Notes: a model not told the origin generated them from the sequence alone. A stretch of DNA of 64,000 nucleotides from Symbiodinium kawagutii (GCA_009767595.1 VSDK01001740.1:946593-1010592); one strand, 5' to 3'; counted from the first letter of the stretch, positions 44,393 to 56,426 are shown. A program made the numbers and translations.

Positions 44393-47300
44393 GTTGTGGC
44401 ACCACATCTGCTCCACTGCTGGAGTTCTCTGCCCGTAGATCTTCGCGTCGATGCCTCCAGCGTGGCGCAAGACCTGGTGATTGAAGCCGTGCGCAGCTGG
44501 GGCTGAGAACCGCTGGGGGTGATTTTGGAGCCGGTTTCCTGCAAGATCAAAATTTGCCCCTTCAGCGAATTGCAGCTTTCCAGGCTTGAATGTGATGATT
44601 GGATTGGTTGGGCGGGTCTTCTTTTGGGGAAATGGCGTGGTTTGGTCCGGTATGCAAAAAGGGTGCTCAAATCGTACTGGGCTACAACATGCTACAACCC
44701 TTCTGAGTCAACATGTTTCGCCTTCAGGCTACTTTACCTTCAATGGTGGCTTAGAGAGTGTCATGAAGGTGCCAAGAGGTCCTTGAAGAACATTCCCTGA
44801 CTTGACTCGTCCACAGACTGAATTTGCCGGTGCCAAACGAACTTATTGCTTGTTTGATTCGCCAAAATTTGTTCATATGCATCTCTGAATCCTTCTCACG
44901 GTTGAATATCTAATGCTTGTCGATATGTTTGTCAACATGTGTTAGTGCATTTCAGCGTTCGTTCTCTCTTAATGAATTTTACTATAATACGTGCATTACA
45001 TTGCCATTGAATCTGAATGTTTGTTATGGATTTTAGTCACGTTAAGATTTTATGGAGCATCAGCAACAATATATGCATTCATGTATTGATGTTTATCATT
45101 AGTTGAACCAATTTTAGCCCAATAGGCTGTTTTGGTCTTTTGTTGCCATGAAATTGGTTGATTGTTGCTTATTAGTGGTAACTATGCTTATTTCATGATC
45201 AAGAGCTCCAATGCTCAGCTTATTTATTAAGACAAATGCTTATTATGAATGATCCAATGCTTATCATTAATGATCCAATCGCTTTTGAGTAGCTATGCTT
45301 ATTAGTTCCTAATGGATCATCCATAATAAGCTTATGAATCATTCAGAATCATTACTATTAGTTATTAGCTGATGGATTCATTAGTGACTATTGGCTATTA
45401 GTAATGCTTGTTATTTTGCTCATTAGTGATCATTGCTATGCCTATTAGTGATCATTGGCTGATGGATCAAGAGCTCTTATGCTTCAGCGTTGCTGAGGTG
45501 CAGGAAGTGCTGCTCCTGGAGCTCTGGCAGTTCTTCTGGCGGCCTTCCGTTCAGGTCGCTGCCTCGATGCGATGCTGCGATGGGCGAGGAACCTGGGGGA
45601 AATAGGTGCGTGGGTAAATATTAATCACTATTTATCCGTCGGTGGGTAAATATATGGATAAATACGTGGGCCTACGTGGGTAATTGCGGGGAAATAGATG
45701 AGTATGAGCAACCAGGGTTGCAATCTAGGTTGGGATTTGGTTTTGGTTGCCTTGCAGAGAGGACAGCACGTGGGTTTGACCTTGTAAGAACAATAAGGAA
45801 AAACAACCACGGCCTCCAGAATGCCAACTTATGTGAATTGTTCATGTTCTACATCATGATGTGGTTTCCTATAGCAGTGGGAAAACGATAACAACTCACT
45901 GCTCATTCCTATTCCATGGGTACATGGAAAATGCAGTAGCAACCAAAGAAATAGAAACATTCAGTTCTCGATGACAAACGTTTGCAACGTTGTCTTCTTT
46001 ATACCACAAACTTTTTGTATTCAAAGAATGATGGTTTTTGCTTTAGCCAGTTGCTGCTCAGCCATCAGCTTTGGCGACAGTTTTTTAAGAGGTGAGGAAA
46101 GGTAAATGCTGATGATAATATCCATGACTGATGTGGTCATTCTCTTCATGTCATGATGCTGCATCATCAGTCGTGGAGAAGAAATGATTGATGACTTCTG
46201 GGTTCACTTTGGGTCAAATTATTTAACTTAACACGAACAGACTGTGCCAACGTGGTGTCGGTCAAATTTGTCCGGACGATACAAACACACGCATGCCCAT
46301 AGGGTCATCCTTACCCAACCCTTACCGGTCCACTGTGAATCATCCAACATTTATTCGTAGCCAACCATGATGTTGATTTAGCCAACCCATCTTGCAGGTT
46401 CTGAACCATCTAGTATACTATTGATAGTTGGTTTTAACCATCAATCATTTCATCAATCATCCAACCATTGTAGGTTCTGAACCATCATTAACCACTCTTA
46501 AGTGTATTCCGCCATTCATTATCAAACATTACGAGCCATTACAAATGCCAAAGGCCAACCATGATTTAATTCAACCAGCGAACGCGCAGGTATCACCCTG
46601 GAAGTTCCGAGCGTAGCACTGTTGGATGGATTGATGAAAGCAGTGCGCCTAGAGGCAGGGGAAGCTGCGCTGGTTGCCGTCATGGTGAAATTGCCATCCA
46701 TTGCTTGGCGTCCTATGCTTTCCTAGGTGGTTTCCCATGGCTTCCTATGGTTTCCTAGGCCGTGGCTGATGGCTGGTTTTTTGAAGTTGCTTGGTTTCGT
46801 GGGTTTCATATGGGTATACTGCTTGCATCCTATGGGTTTCCGGGTGTCATGAATTCTTTGAAGGCAACATAGTGCTTACTAAGCATGGTCAATGGTTGTG
46901 GTTGAGTAATCTTAAATATACGGGTGCTTAGTATGCTATCCACTTCTGAAAGCATGGGACATTGATGGACGCCGTTTGATTGGCTTCTATGTTTCTTTAG
47001 TACGCAAAATTTGGTGCCTCCATGTTTCAACTTCGTTAATTAGCTAATCAGAAATGTGAAAACTATGATCAGTTGTTTGCAATGGCCAAAAATTATATAA
47101 ACCAATATTTTTTGCGGCTGTATTGGCTCAACATTAGAATTAAAATAAACATCATTATATAAAACCAAATTGAAATTGACACTTTGGTTTGGTCGTGGGG
47201 CTGTACCGGCTCAACATCGAATGCAGCGCTGCGCGCAACGAGTTGTGATTGCAGGCCGATGCCTGCAACGTTCTGAGGGAAATGTTCCGTCAAGAGGCGG

Positions 47301-47637
47301 CGCTTTCGAGGGCAGTGACGTTGATTTGAAGGGATGACTTGACGAATGAAATGGACATAGAAAGTTCGTTTGGAATGGAGTGCCCTAACGGATTTGAAGG
47401 CACTACAACTTTCATGGCATCCCTTTTCAGAATGGAATACCCCAAATGCCGGAAGTTTACAGCCCTTTCAGTTTGTATGGACAGCGGCCGCATGTCTATC
47501 CAACTGCCCCGATCTTTCAGCAGTACTGTGTCGAGGCCCTGGCAGACATCATAGGTTCCTGGGTGCAAGTTCAGCATGTGCAGCAACTTGGCTGGCAAGC
47601 CTGGACTAGGAGATATGGGAAGAAACTGATGAACTGA
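44393..47637 (+). CDS. helical-repeat protein, PPR-like, five exons
   Basis: Exons 44393-44501, 45504-45605, 46590-46684, 47255-47314 and 47431-47637 (TGA) join in phase (one GC donor, the rest GT). Peptide landmarks: VAPHLLHCWSSLPVDLRVDA; APGALAVLLAAFRSGRCLDA then MLRWARNLGEIGI; ALLDGLMKAVRLEAGEAALV then AVM; ADACNVLREMFRQEAALSRA; VYSPFSLYGQRPHVYPTAPI; GWQAWTRRYGKKLMN. Paired amphipathic helices such as LLDGLMKAVRLEAGEAALVAV resemble pentatricopeptide repeats, which act in organelle RNA processing. PPR proteins are abundant in dinoflagellates. The helices are divergent from the 35-residue consensus, so this is a fold-level guess. The start is missing; exons at 40212 and 41107 are phase-compatible candidates. 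Confidence 0.55.
45160..45475. repeat. degenerate TGCTTATTAGTGATCATTGG repeat field
   Basis: Irregular repeats of GCTTATTA, TTAGTGATCATTG and AATGATCCAATGCTTA in an intron of the PPR-like gene. Confidence 0.6.
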
Positions 47638-47787
47638 ATCAGTTGGGTTAATGAATAGTTGTCAGTTATCTATTGACTATCAGTTAATAATAGTTAGGTC
47701 AATTAATCAACTATGAGCTGCGTTTGGCTTAGTAAACTGTGTTTGGTTTGGAGCAAAGGGGTAATCAAATCAGCAAGACAGGGAGAA

Positions 47788-47806
47788 GAGAGAGAGAGAG
47801 AGAGAG
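47788..47806. repeat. (GA)n tract
   Basis: About nine GA dinucleotides between the PPR-like and calreticulin genes. A second short GA run sits at 48003. Confidence 0.7.
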
Positions 47807-48346
47807 AAGTCATGAGAGGGAGAGGAAGATGTTTATCCATCAGCTCAAATTTATCGTTTGATCCCTGGGATGCGTGGCTCCGAAGTGCTGCCTTGAAGCG
47901 ACTGTGGTGAGACCATCACTCCGCATGGGATCCGAGACTCAGATGTAGTTCAGCAGTTGCTTGATGCCAACCACAATAAGTGCAACTCATGGCATGTTTG
48001 CAGAGAGAGAGAGGGAGAAGGTCGGGTGCATGATGAAAACAATCACATGAGGAGTGTGCCATGAAGATCCACGTGATTGCCGTACGTTTTGGTCAAAATT
48101 TCGCAGATTTAGATGACTGAATAGGCCCTCATTCCGCTAGACAGACCGCTCAGATATATACAAGGGGATGTCATTAATGATTCTTGACACTGCTCCGCTG
48201 CTCAACCAATGTTTTCTTGGGATCGTGATGAGTAGGCCGCAATTGTAAGATCTGACATTTACGGCACCGCCTCCACACCCCCAAACCGTTTGGAATCCAG
48301 AATCACCTCCATAGAAACTGCAGCAGTTCACTCCACATGTCTCGCA

Positions 48347-50112
48347 ATGCGGTTTTTCGCTTCGCTCCTGCCACTGGTGGCTTCCCGGCCAACAGTGTTC
48401 TTCCATGAAACGTTTGACAACGCCTCCTGGGAATCTCGTTGGGTTCAATCAGACCGACCTGGAATCAATGGTCCCACAGCAGCCTTTCAAAGGAGTGCGG
48501 GGGAGTGGTTCGTCAACGAGTCAGAACAGCTTGGTCTCAGAACGGCCACAGCATACCGACACCACGCGTCATCTGCTCGCTTCGAACGTCCTTTCTCCAA
48601 CCGTGGCAGGGATTTGGTGCTTCAATTCACTGTAAAGCATGAGAAATCCGACGAAGACCTGGCCTTTTGCGCTGGCGGTTACCTCAAGATACTGGGGTCT
48701 GAGTTTAATCAGTCGGAGTTTGGTGCCCAAACGCCTTACAAAATCATGTTTGGACCTGACATTTGTGGCTACGATGTGTCTGTGATTCAGCTGGTGTTTA
48801 ATTGGAAAGGCCAGAATTTGCATCGGAACCCGGAGATCGCCTTGGAGTTTGACGATCGCGATTCCAAGTCGCACGTCTACAGTTTGCTACTGAAACCTGA
48901 CAACACCTACAAGGTTTACATGGACCTGCAAGAAAAGTCCTCAGGTAGTTTACACGAGTTCTGGGACTTTCCCAACATAACCATCGACGACCCAACGGAT
49001 CAGAAGCCCCCCAACTGGATCGAAAAGCGACGCATCGTTGACCCAGAGGTTAAGAAGCCAGTAGCTTGGTGGCAACTCATTGATGGCAACTGGGGATGTC
49101 ATAGTATGCCTATGGCACGGTACCCTGTCACTGGCTTCCCTTGAAAGCGTGGGATGGTTGGGGGCAGGGACATCTCCTGACTATAAAGTCACTTCACCTA
49201 GGCCGATTGGAAAGCTCTCTGATGTCACGCTTCCAGTGTTCACTAGGATTTCTCCATGGTGGGCTAGTAGGGCTGCGACCATTATACTATTTGCCCATGC
49301 AAAATGTGCTCGCATGTCAAGTTGTATACACAATCACATTGATACAATGCTGAATAGTTAACCGTGATAACATCCCCTACACTCACCATGAAGTCGCAGG
49401 TAACCAGCTGGTACCATTGTTGTATGGGATTGGTAATCTATTGGTAACTGGAAGGCTGGGGATTCATAACAACTGTGCAAGCCATCGTTGCAGGAGACCT
49501 GGGTAGATGAGCAACTCGTCCCAGATCCTTTCGCTGCGAAGCCACTGGAGTGGGATGACGAGGAGGATGGCCAATATGTGGCCCCTTTGGTGGAGAACCC
49601 GCTGTACAAAGGCCCTTGGTTTCCGGCCCGCTTGGACAATCCCGAGTTCCGGGGCGAATGGAGACCCAGGCAACGTGGAAATCCCGACTACGAGGAGGAG
49701 GTCTATGCCTATGGTGACCTGGGAGCTGTTGGGCTCGAACTTTGGACCGTGCAGGAGGGATCTGTGTGGCTGGCAAGGAAGTTTCAGAAGTTTTTGTCTT
49801 TCAAATGTTGTAATTTGTGGTAATTCTAAAGAGTTCCAACTACAACTCCGATCTTTTTCACCTATGGTTATACGTATACCTTGGAAGACTTGACAGCACC
49901 GCATCTTGGCACCAACTTTGTCATATGCGCCGTTTTCTACACCAAGGTTTGACAACATTTTGATCTGCGATTCCTGGAGCTTCGCCAAAGCCGAAGCCGT
50001 TCGGCTCCAGGAACTCTTCGCCAAGGAACCGGAAGCACGGCGCAAGTGGAAGGATGCGGAGGGCCTGGAGAAGGCCGAAGCTGCTGGCCCTGTTGATTCG
50101 GGGCTCCCATGA
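48347..50112 (+). CDS. calreticulin, three exons
   Basis: ER-lumen lectin chaperone that binds calcium and monoglucosylated glycoproteins. Exons 48347-49060, 49494-49765 and 49947-50112; both introns GT-AG and in phase. The ATG at 48347 gives a signal peptide (MRFFASLLPLVAS); the upstream in-frame extension is not leader-like. N-domain: FFHETFD, FNWKGQNLH, and the family signature KIMFGPDICG. The other family signature is altered: KHEKSDEDLAFCAGG rather than the usual KHEQxxDCGGG, but the cysteine pair (FCAGG, PDICG) is kept. The P-domain has three type-A units (DDPTDQKPPNW, VDPEVKKPETW, PDPFAAKPLEWDDEEDG) and three type-B units (ending NPLYKGPW, NPEFRGEW, NPDYEEE), the normal 3+3. C-domain: YAYGDLGAVGLELWTVQEGS joined to VFDNILICDSW. 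The frame ends AAGPVDSGLP, without the acidic tail or a KDEL-type signal; a further exon is possible. Confidence 0.93.
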
Positions 50113-50337
50113 GGCTCCCTGTTGGAAAGGTACACCGTTTTTGCTCCTTGGAGCCCTTGCCATGGTCAGTTGCATAGATTCGGGATGATTCGGGTGTTTC
50201 AAAAAGGATGGGGTTGTGCCAAGGGTTTTCAGATTGGTGGTATTCCATCCCTTCGTTTTACTATCACGATTGGATACCGCTGGTGGCCGCCCGCAGAACA
50301 TGGTTCTTGATGTCTAGTTCAGGGGAGGGATTCGCAG

Positions 50338-50460
50338 GTGCCACAATTTATGGATCGCCCCAATCAAACGCAGGCGTTGAATGGTTGGAGGGTTGCACTT
50401 CTTGATGACCAGGTGGATGAGGCTGACTCCAAGATCGGCAAGTGGAATTTCGACCTGTGA
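50338..50460 (+). CDS. terminal exon, possible calreticulin C-terminus
   Basis: Acceptor ATTCGCAG, phase 0, then VPQFMDRPNQTQALNGWRVA, LLDDQVDEADSKIGKWNFDL and TGA. It can follow calreticulin exon 3 in phase if that exon ends at a GT donor after 50091. The mildly acidic end would then finish in NFDL instead of KDEL. The antisense frame (VEIPLADLGVSLIHLVIKKC, acceptor CTCACAG) is equally good, so this may be a minus-strand exon instead. Confidence 0.35.
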   Translation: MPQFMDRPNQTQALNGWRVALLDDQVDEADSKIGKWNFDL

Positions 50461-50493
50461 GCCCAAAGTGGCTCTGTAAACACCCTGGAAAAG

Positions 50494-50727
50494 TTGAAAA
50501 AGATATTTCCAAACATGTTCCAAAGAAAGGATTCATGGTTACGCAACTTTAATTTGATTTTGGATGTTTCTGCTTTTGGTTGCTCGGATTTTGGGAGCGC
50601 CCTTCCAAGTTGGTCCGCTTTTACACAGCGCGCGGAGAAAAAGCTTCCCAATTGTAGAGAATGGGAAGAAAGGCTCGGAGTCTTAGCGTCTGAAAAGAGA
50701 ATAGCCCGGCAAATGTGGTGTCCCTAG
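50494..50727 (+). CDS. 77-codon ORF, hypothetical
   Basis: Frame with RAEKKLPNCREWEERLGVLA then SEKRIARQMWCP to TAG. Charged helical end, natural codons. No family. Confidence 0.25.
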   Translation: MKKIFPNMFQRKDSWLRNFNLILDVSAFGCSDFGSALPSWSAFTQRAEKKLPNCREWEERLGVLASEKRIARQMWCP

Positions 50728-50744
50728 GCTAAAGTCAACATCAA

Positions 50745-51420
50745 GCTGATCCATACCAATTCAACTGAAGTCCTTTTCTGACTTGAACAAAACTAACCAC
50801 CAATTTACCACCAAAGAGTCACCAACTGAATAATCAACTGAATCACCAACTAATTCACTTGGTGGTAAATCCAATCAGCAATGAATCACCAATTAATTGG
50901 GGGATTGGTTATCAGCTGATCATAAATTGAATCACCGATCCCCCACTAATCCAAGCAGCATTCTTTCCGCCAGCGACTCCGCCCTCCGAGGTACTTGGAC
51001 CATATGGAAGCGCCCCCAGCGGGATCTGACGCTTGGGAACCATCCGTTGGTTGATATTTAATCGAGATTAGTTGAGTATTGACCATTAGTCACTACTCCA
51101 TCATTTGGCTAAAACATGATTCTTAGTTGATTCACCATTCGTTAATTTAATGATGAAAATGGTTGACAAATACAATAAGACTCACCAAAAAGGGTTCGTG
51201 ATTTAAAACTAATGATCAGCTGATATCCATGACCGAACCATCAGTGGAGCTTGAATGATTCCTGCCATTGGTTAACGTGGTTGACATGAGTTAAAAGTGG
51301 TTCACCAATACCAGTAACTATAGTGGACGGTGCCAGCGGATGGTATGCTGACCATCAGTTAACCATGATGGTACTGGTCAGTGATGGGAGCCGAAGCAAG
51401 GGATACAAATGGTCAACGGT
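50745..51420. other. no gene recognised; repeat-rich
   Basis: Degenerate CACCAACTGAATAATCAACTG and ATTGGTTATCAGCTG type repeats at 50800-50960 and TTAACCATxAGT words to 51390. No exon seen. Confidence 0.4.
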
Positions 51421-51741
51421 AGTAAAGTTCGGGTTGTTTGAAGGGAACAGTTTCCAGACAGGGGTATCCAGCGCTATCCTTTCCAATTGAAAGGACAGGA
51501 GCTACCAGGAACGGTGTCCCAAATGGTAGTGGATGATGTTGATGGCAATTCATTTGATGATTAACCACCTTGATGATAGAGCAGCTTTTGAGCCAGCAAG
51601 CCATTGCGCTTGGTTGATGAATGCGGGCCCTAACTCCGACACCACAACAACGGCAACTATGACCGGATTTTGGGAAGATACTCGAGTATGGAAACCACGA
51701 CAGAAACCTCATTGTTTGCCATTCCATCAGTAGGGAAAATG

Positions 51742-51822
51742 TCAGAATTTCCCGAGGTCCGAGTAGGTGAGCAAGGGAAATGTCTCCTTGCTGGCGCTCA
51801 AATGCAAAAATTTCGGGTCAAG
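51742..51822 (+). CDS. candidate exon, unknown
   Basis: Frame MSEFPEVRVGEQGKCLLAGA then QMQKFRVK, ending at donor AAG|GTGACT. The 5' boundary is uncertain. Confidence 0.3.
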
Positions 51823-51990
51823 GTGACTATGGAATGTTATGGAATTCAATTTTAGATATGGTTGGATGCTATTTTCACTAACTGAACATAAATATTAATC
51901 ATGGTCTATTCCTTCTTATTTATTCTGAATATATGCACCACTCTTGCGGGCATGTTCTTTTGTGCGGTTGCCAATAGCTACACATCTCAG

Positions 51991-52186
51991 CGCTGCCCCA
52001 GTACTAGTTGCATGTGAAACCGACACATTCGATGACAGTGGGCATCAGTGGACTAAGGAAATCTGCTTGCCGGGGCTGATGCACGACGTGAAGATGCGTT
52101 TGACCTTGCCAAACTTACCATCAGGCATGGATCGTTGGTGCATCAGATTCAACATGGAATTTGAATTGAGGCCTGAGAGAAACTGA
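51991..52186 (+). CDS. terminal exon, unknown
   Basis: Acceptor CACATCTCAG, then AAPVLVACETDTFDDSGHQW, TKEICLPGLMHDVKMRLTLP, NLPSGMDRWCIRFNMEFELR and PERN to TGA. Clear codon bias and beta-strand-like alternation. Family not recognised. The exon at 51742 may precede it, but the direct join is out of phase. Confidence 0.5.
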
Positions 52187-52390
52187 ACCACTGGTCGTTG
52201 TGATTCTCAGGAACTCCCATGGAATTCCAATATGTTAAATGATATGTTCTGTAAAATGCACATATTTCATGATATTATATGAAATCAATTTTTGATATCA
52301 ATCATTCATGTGTTGGTCTTGTGGTTTCGAGGCAATGACTCATGTCATCATGAGGTAGTCAGGATTTGGAAATGTTTCATCACCCTCCAA

Positions 52391-52880
52391 AATCAGAATG
52401 CCGGCATCTCCAAGCCCCATGGTGAGCATGCCCGGCATGCACCTGCCAAGCACCAGTTGCCCACGGTCCAACGCAGGCGCAGAACTGCCTGGCACTGAAA
52501 AGCCAAAGGCGACCAAGGCAGCAATTCGGTGGAGCGGTTGACAGAGTTCAGATGGACCGTCTCTATCCTCAAGAGACTGCAGTTGAAACGGCTTGACACA
52601 GATGTTGCTGGTTGGTCAATTCCAGAGATGATCTGAATGATGTTCCAATGATTGCCGTCGTTTCCGGAGAGTGTCATATCTTTGCAACGCGGCTTGATAC
52701 TGTTAAATAGAAGGTGGAGCCGTGTTTTTTGTGGGAGAGGTTGTAGCTACCTGGCCGGCTGAGCGGCTTGATGTCCAGCATTAACACCTGAAAACTTGCG
52801 AACTTGATGGGGACCGGTAGTGACCCGGCTAGTGATTGACAATTGGGTAGGTGCCAAATGAATGGCACCCCCAAAGGCAA
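52391..52880 (-). CDS. minus-strand exons of an unrecognised gene
   Basis: A small exon (52753-52793: VLMLDIKPLSRP) has an excellent acceptor (AAGTTTTCAG) and donor (CCAG|GTAGCT). Then an open stretch 52675-52500 (MTLSGNDGNHWNIIQIISGI ... HLNSVNRSTELLPWSPLA), and after TTTTCAG a segment 52498-52391 (PGSSAPALDRGQLVLGRCMP, then GMLTMGLGDAGILILE; donor G|GTGATG). Leucine spacing hints at leucine-rich repeats. Boundaries are partly unresolved and plus frames are open too. Confidence 0.35.
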
Positions 52881-52976
52881 TGGTTTCCGAGTAAAATGAT
52901 TATTTATTGGTGGGGCCCATTGGTTACCTTATGGCTTGGCACATACCCAATGGTTGCCACCAATCCCAAGACAGTC

Positions 52977-53160
52977 AGTGCCAACCTCTTCACCCATAGC
53001 TGGGCTAGCCGCCGTTGCAGATCCAGGCGTTGGATCAAGCACTCAGTGGTTTGGTGGGGCAAAATTGCGCAGTGAAGAGGCGACGGATGGTGGCAGCTGG
53101 ATCATGGGTCAAGGTACCAAGCAACCAAGGGCGAAGATTTTTTCATTAGCTGGGATATGA
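52977..53160 (+). CDS. candidate exon, unknown
   Basis: Frame SVPTSSPIAGLAAVADPGVG, then SSTQWFGGAKLRSEEATDGG, to TGA at 53160. Coding-like third positions, no family. Confidence 0.25.
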
Positions 53161-53733
53161 AGCTAGGGGAGTTAATGGATGGAAATGGTTGATCACGAAC
53201 TATCTAAACCGAGAGCTATCAAACAAGATGAATGCAAGTTAATGGCTGATGAAGCCAATAAGCAACAAGAATCAGTGAAAGAATTAGTAATAACTTATTA
53301 TATTTATGACTCTTATCATTATTCTAACTATATCTATTTTATCAAGGGAGGACCAGGGGCGCTATATGTTAGGGGACTTTGATTTATTGATAGTCTCCCT
53401 CTATGATCTCCGTAGATCTCCACAGGTGTTAGTATGAGTTAGGCCCGGTGCATGTCCAATTGCAGACAGGCCCATGTGGATAGATCGCGATGTGGGTTGA
53501 TGCCGTATCATGGGTAGGTTGAACATGGTTGAACCTGGTTGAACCTGCTTGAGCATCCGAGTGACGCATGAATATTGAACGTTTTTCGATGTTTGAAGGG
53601 ATGTAAGGGTTTGATCCATTGCCGTATATGCGTTCATTTTCTTGCCTATGGATACATTGGTAGATTTGGTGGGGTGCTGTGTATTTGTGCATGCCGTGTT
53701 CGAGCATGCTTCCAATGATCACATAGAATCCTG

Positions 53734-53817
53734 AGGATTTGCTGCTTTGTCAAACCCGCTGCCAAGAGATTCCCATGGCAATGTGCCGGTGAACAGGTGG
53801 TTGGACGCATCAAAGGT
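53734..53817 (+). CDS. candidate exon, frame ambiguous
   Basis: Ends at donor AAAG|GTACTG. Two frames are plausible: FVKPAAKRFPWQCAGEQVVG and ALSNPLPRDSHGNVPVNRWL. One of them is probably translated. Confidence 0.3.
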
Positions 53818-54240
53818 ACTGCTTCAAGGGTCCCAGCTAACCATTGCATCATCCCGCCTTCATTGTGTCAGGTTGATGCAATCGCCTGGTTACGTGCGCG
53901 TGCGGAAGAAGGGCATGCACAGAAACTCGCCTTGACACGGTAGATGCAACAGCGGTATGGGGGTGGATGGTCCATCAGGTGGAAAACCCTGAAAGCCGTC
54001 TGAGATCTTGAACCGCATCGGTGCAGCTCACTGTGGACTGTGCACATCCCTTGAGTTGGGGTGTTTTCGGAGTTATGCAAACCTAAATGGCCTCAAAAAT
54101 GACTAGGAAAACCATGGAAAGCCATGGAAAGCCATAGTCCATGGACCCCGATGGCGGTGGCAAAAGTCACAGCCTCAAGTTGGTCTACCCTTGGGACCGG
54201 CACTGAGGACCAGAGGTTCCACTGGTTCTGCTGTTGACAG

Positions 54241-54282
54241 GTCCTTCTGGAACAGGTGCGCAGGGAGGCTGCGCTTTGTTGA
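54241..54282 (+). CDS. possible short terminal exon
   Basis: After TGTTGACAG: VLLEQVRREAALC then TGA. Good helix and codons but only 13 residues. Confidence 0.2.
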   Translation, partial: VLLEQVRREAALC

Positions 54283-54835
54283 AACATCCCGCGAAAAGAG
54301 TTCGAGTTGTGAACTGGACTGGTTAGTTGATGTTTGTTGATGCCACTTGATGTGAGTTGATGTTATAGTTGGTAGATCATGATGGTTGATCAGAAGAGCC
54401 CGGAGCAATTTTCAAAACTACTCAATCTCGAGTTTGCTTTGCTCAATTCTACTTGCTGGTCTCTTGCTGGGGTCAAGACGATCATGGGAAGTCCGAGTCG
54501 CCAGCCAGAGGAACCAATGATCACTAGATTTTGAAAACTGCTCGTGAGGGATGTAACTTGTAACCATCAATCATCATCGCGCCACCAACCATCAACAACC
54601 ATCACATGGACATGACATAAGACAACCAACACCCCTCAAATGTAGAACGTCACTCGGGTACCACCAGTCCCAAGCCCTGACTGAACTCTGTTTGGAACGG
54701 TCCATTGATCACATGGCCAGACTTTGCTTTGAAATGCTGTACCGCACTGAGTGAAAGGTGATGTATGTATACATCAACTATTGCAGTTGTTTGTTTTGAA
54801 GGGAAGTCATGCTCACAACTTGCCGCGAGGCAAAA

Positions 54836-54943
54836 CTATGGCAGCCCGAAAGATCGCAGAATACATCCATGAGCGTCCTTTCCAGGACGCATGTAGCACT
54901 GAGCAGTTACTTGTTTTCCAGTCAGAGGCAGCTGGTCGTTGAA
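54836..54943 (+). CDS. 34-codon ORF, unknown
   Basis: MAARKIAEYIHERPFQDACS, then TEQLLVFQSEAAGR to TGA. Coding-like. Confidence 0.3.
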
Positions 54944-54979
54944 CGACTTCTCGTGTTATTTCGCGTTTTTTCGGCGCAG

Positions 54980-55069
54980 GAACTCGTAAGAACGGGCCGC
55001 TTCAAGCTTTTCCCGATGCCGCTTGGCACACATTTGCGGCACAATATCACTGACTTGGACATGCAGTGA
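54980..55069 (+). CDS. terminal exon, unknown
   Basis: Acceptor TTTCGGCGCAG, then ELVRTGRFKLFPMPLGTHLR, HNITDLDMQ and TGA. Strong codon bias. Unknown family. Confidence 0.4.
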   Translation, partial: ELVRTGRFKLFPMPLGTHLRHNITDLDMQ

Positions 55070-55160
55070 ACAGTATGACAAAACCAACTGTTCATTGTGT
55101 GGGTTGGACAGCAGCACCAAAGCCATAAAGCAACAGCGAGAGAGCCATCATTGGGAGCAG

Positions 55161-55227
55161 CCTTCGGGTATTTCGCAGTGCTGCCCGCAACCGAGGAACC
55201 AGTTCAGACGCTTGGAGATGTTGTGAG
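55161..55227 (+). CDS. internal exon, unknown
   Basis: Acceptor GGGAGCAG and donor AG|GTGTCA bound FGYFAVLPATEEPVQTLGDV, then V. Strong codon bias. Confidence 0.4.
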
Positions 55228-55349
55228 GTGTCAGCCATGAAAGGTTCAGCTTTAAATCTCTACTGTGGACTGATTGGAGATCCAAATTGCAGAAACAAGT
55301 GATGGTTGTGTGAAAGAAACATTTTCGCCGGCAAACCTGATGACAGCCG

Positions 55350-55721
55350 ATGGTTGATCAATACTCCGACTGTCCACCTAGTTTCAGTCCTTGCAGCCAT
55401 TTGCTAACTCATGTTTGGGCAGGCCTTTATATTGGCAGGGAAGTGACTTGCTGTTTCAGACAAATGTTCGAACATTCGAATTGGGACGTGTCGAAAATCC
55501 TTGAGTTTGCAAATTGTTTCTTCGCAGGGATGGGGGAGTCCTGGCAAGAGTTGGCCCCTAAAGATGCTGCATTGGATACTCCCCTAGAATCGGTGAACAA
55601 ATGCAGGAAAATCTCTGACAAAAACACGTTGCTGACCGCCCCAGCCATTCTAATCATGCAAATTGTGTTGCTTGAAATCAATTTGCCTATATCATTCTAC
55701 AAGTGGAAACACTTGTTGTGA
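55350..55721 (+). CDS. 123-codon ORF, hypothetical
   Basis: Includes VTCCFRQMFEHSNWDVSKIL, AGMGESWQELAPKDAALDTP and a hydrophobic end (LTAPAILIMQIVLLEINLPI). It may begin with an exon after CTTCGCAG (about 55529). No family. Confidence 0.35.
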   Translation: MVDQYSDCPPSFSPCSHLLTHVWAGLYIGREVTCCFRQMFEHSNWDVSKILEFANCFFAGMGESWQELAPKDAALDTPLESVNKCRKISDKNTLLTAPAILIMQIVLLEINLPISFYKWKHLL

Positions 55722-56426
55722 CCATTGTGGGGTTCTTCCCTATGCCAACTGAGAACATCAACGCCGAGGCACGGAAGAGGATTTGAAACGTGGCTGCAGG
55801 GCCAGGTGTTCCAAGGTGTGAACTGAGGGTTACCTCTCGTTAGATAACCTGGATTGCTGGAAAATCAAGACTTTTCTGCAGAAACCCTGGGAAACCATCT
55901 ATAAATGGTGGATTCTTCTCTGACAGGTTCGTTTGGCAGAGGGTAACAACGATGCTCGATAAGCATTTTTAAGAGTACTGAATGAATCGTGTTTACCTCA
56001 ACTTCATAGTTACTTTCGAGAAATTGCCCAAGCTTTCGGATGGTGCCCAAAAAAATAACAGACTTCAAGAGCCGTTTTCAAGAATGCTGAACGATCGGTA
56101 ATAACATGCAGGGAGAACCAGCAATGCTGGATTTAGTCGGTAAATGCAAGTCAAATGGTCAATGGGTTTCGGATCTAGCCTAACTCTCATGTTGAATGGC
56201 TAATCAATTTGATGGCGGCATTCACCTGTGCTTGATAATCATGATATACAGGAATAGCACGGGGATAACAAAAATTCATCGTCATTCCTGGCTCTTCCTG
56301 CCAGCAAGTTGAAAGAACTACCGGCAGTGCGAATCAAGTTGCTATCGCCGTCAAAGTTGCCATCGTTGCCAAGCCATTTGGGCTGTTTCCCCCACGATTT
56401 ACACGACAACTTCCCTTTGTCGCTTG

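Noticed and set aside
49464..50135. 223-codon open frame on the minus strand
   Set aside because: It is antisense to calreticulin exons 2-3, whose family signatures and splice phases are unambiguous.
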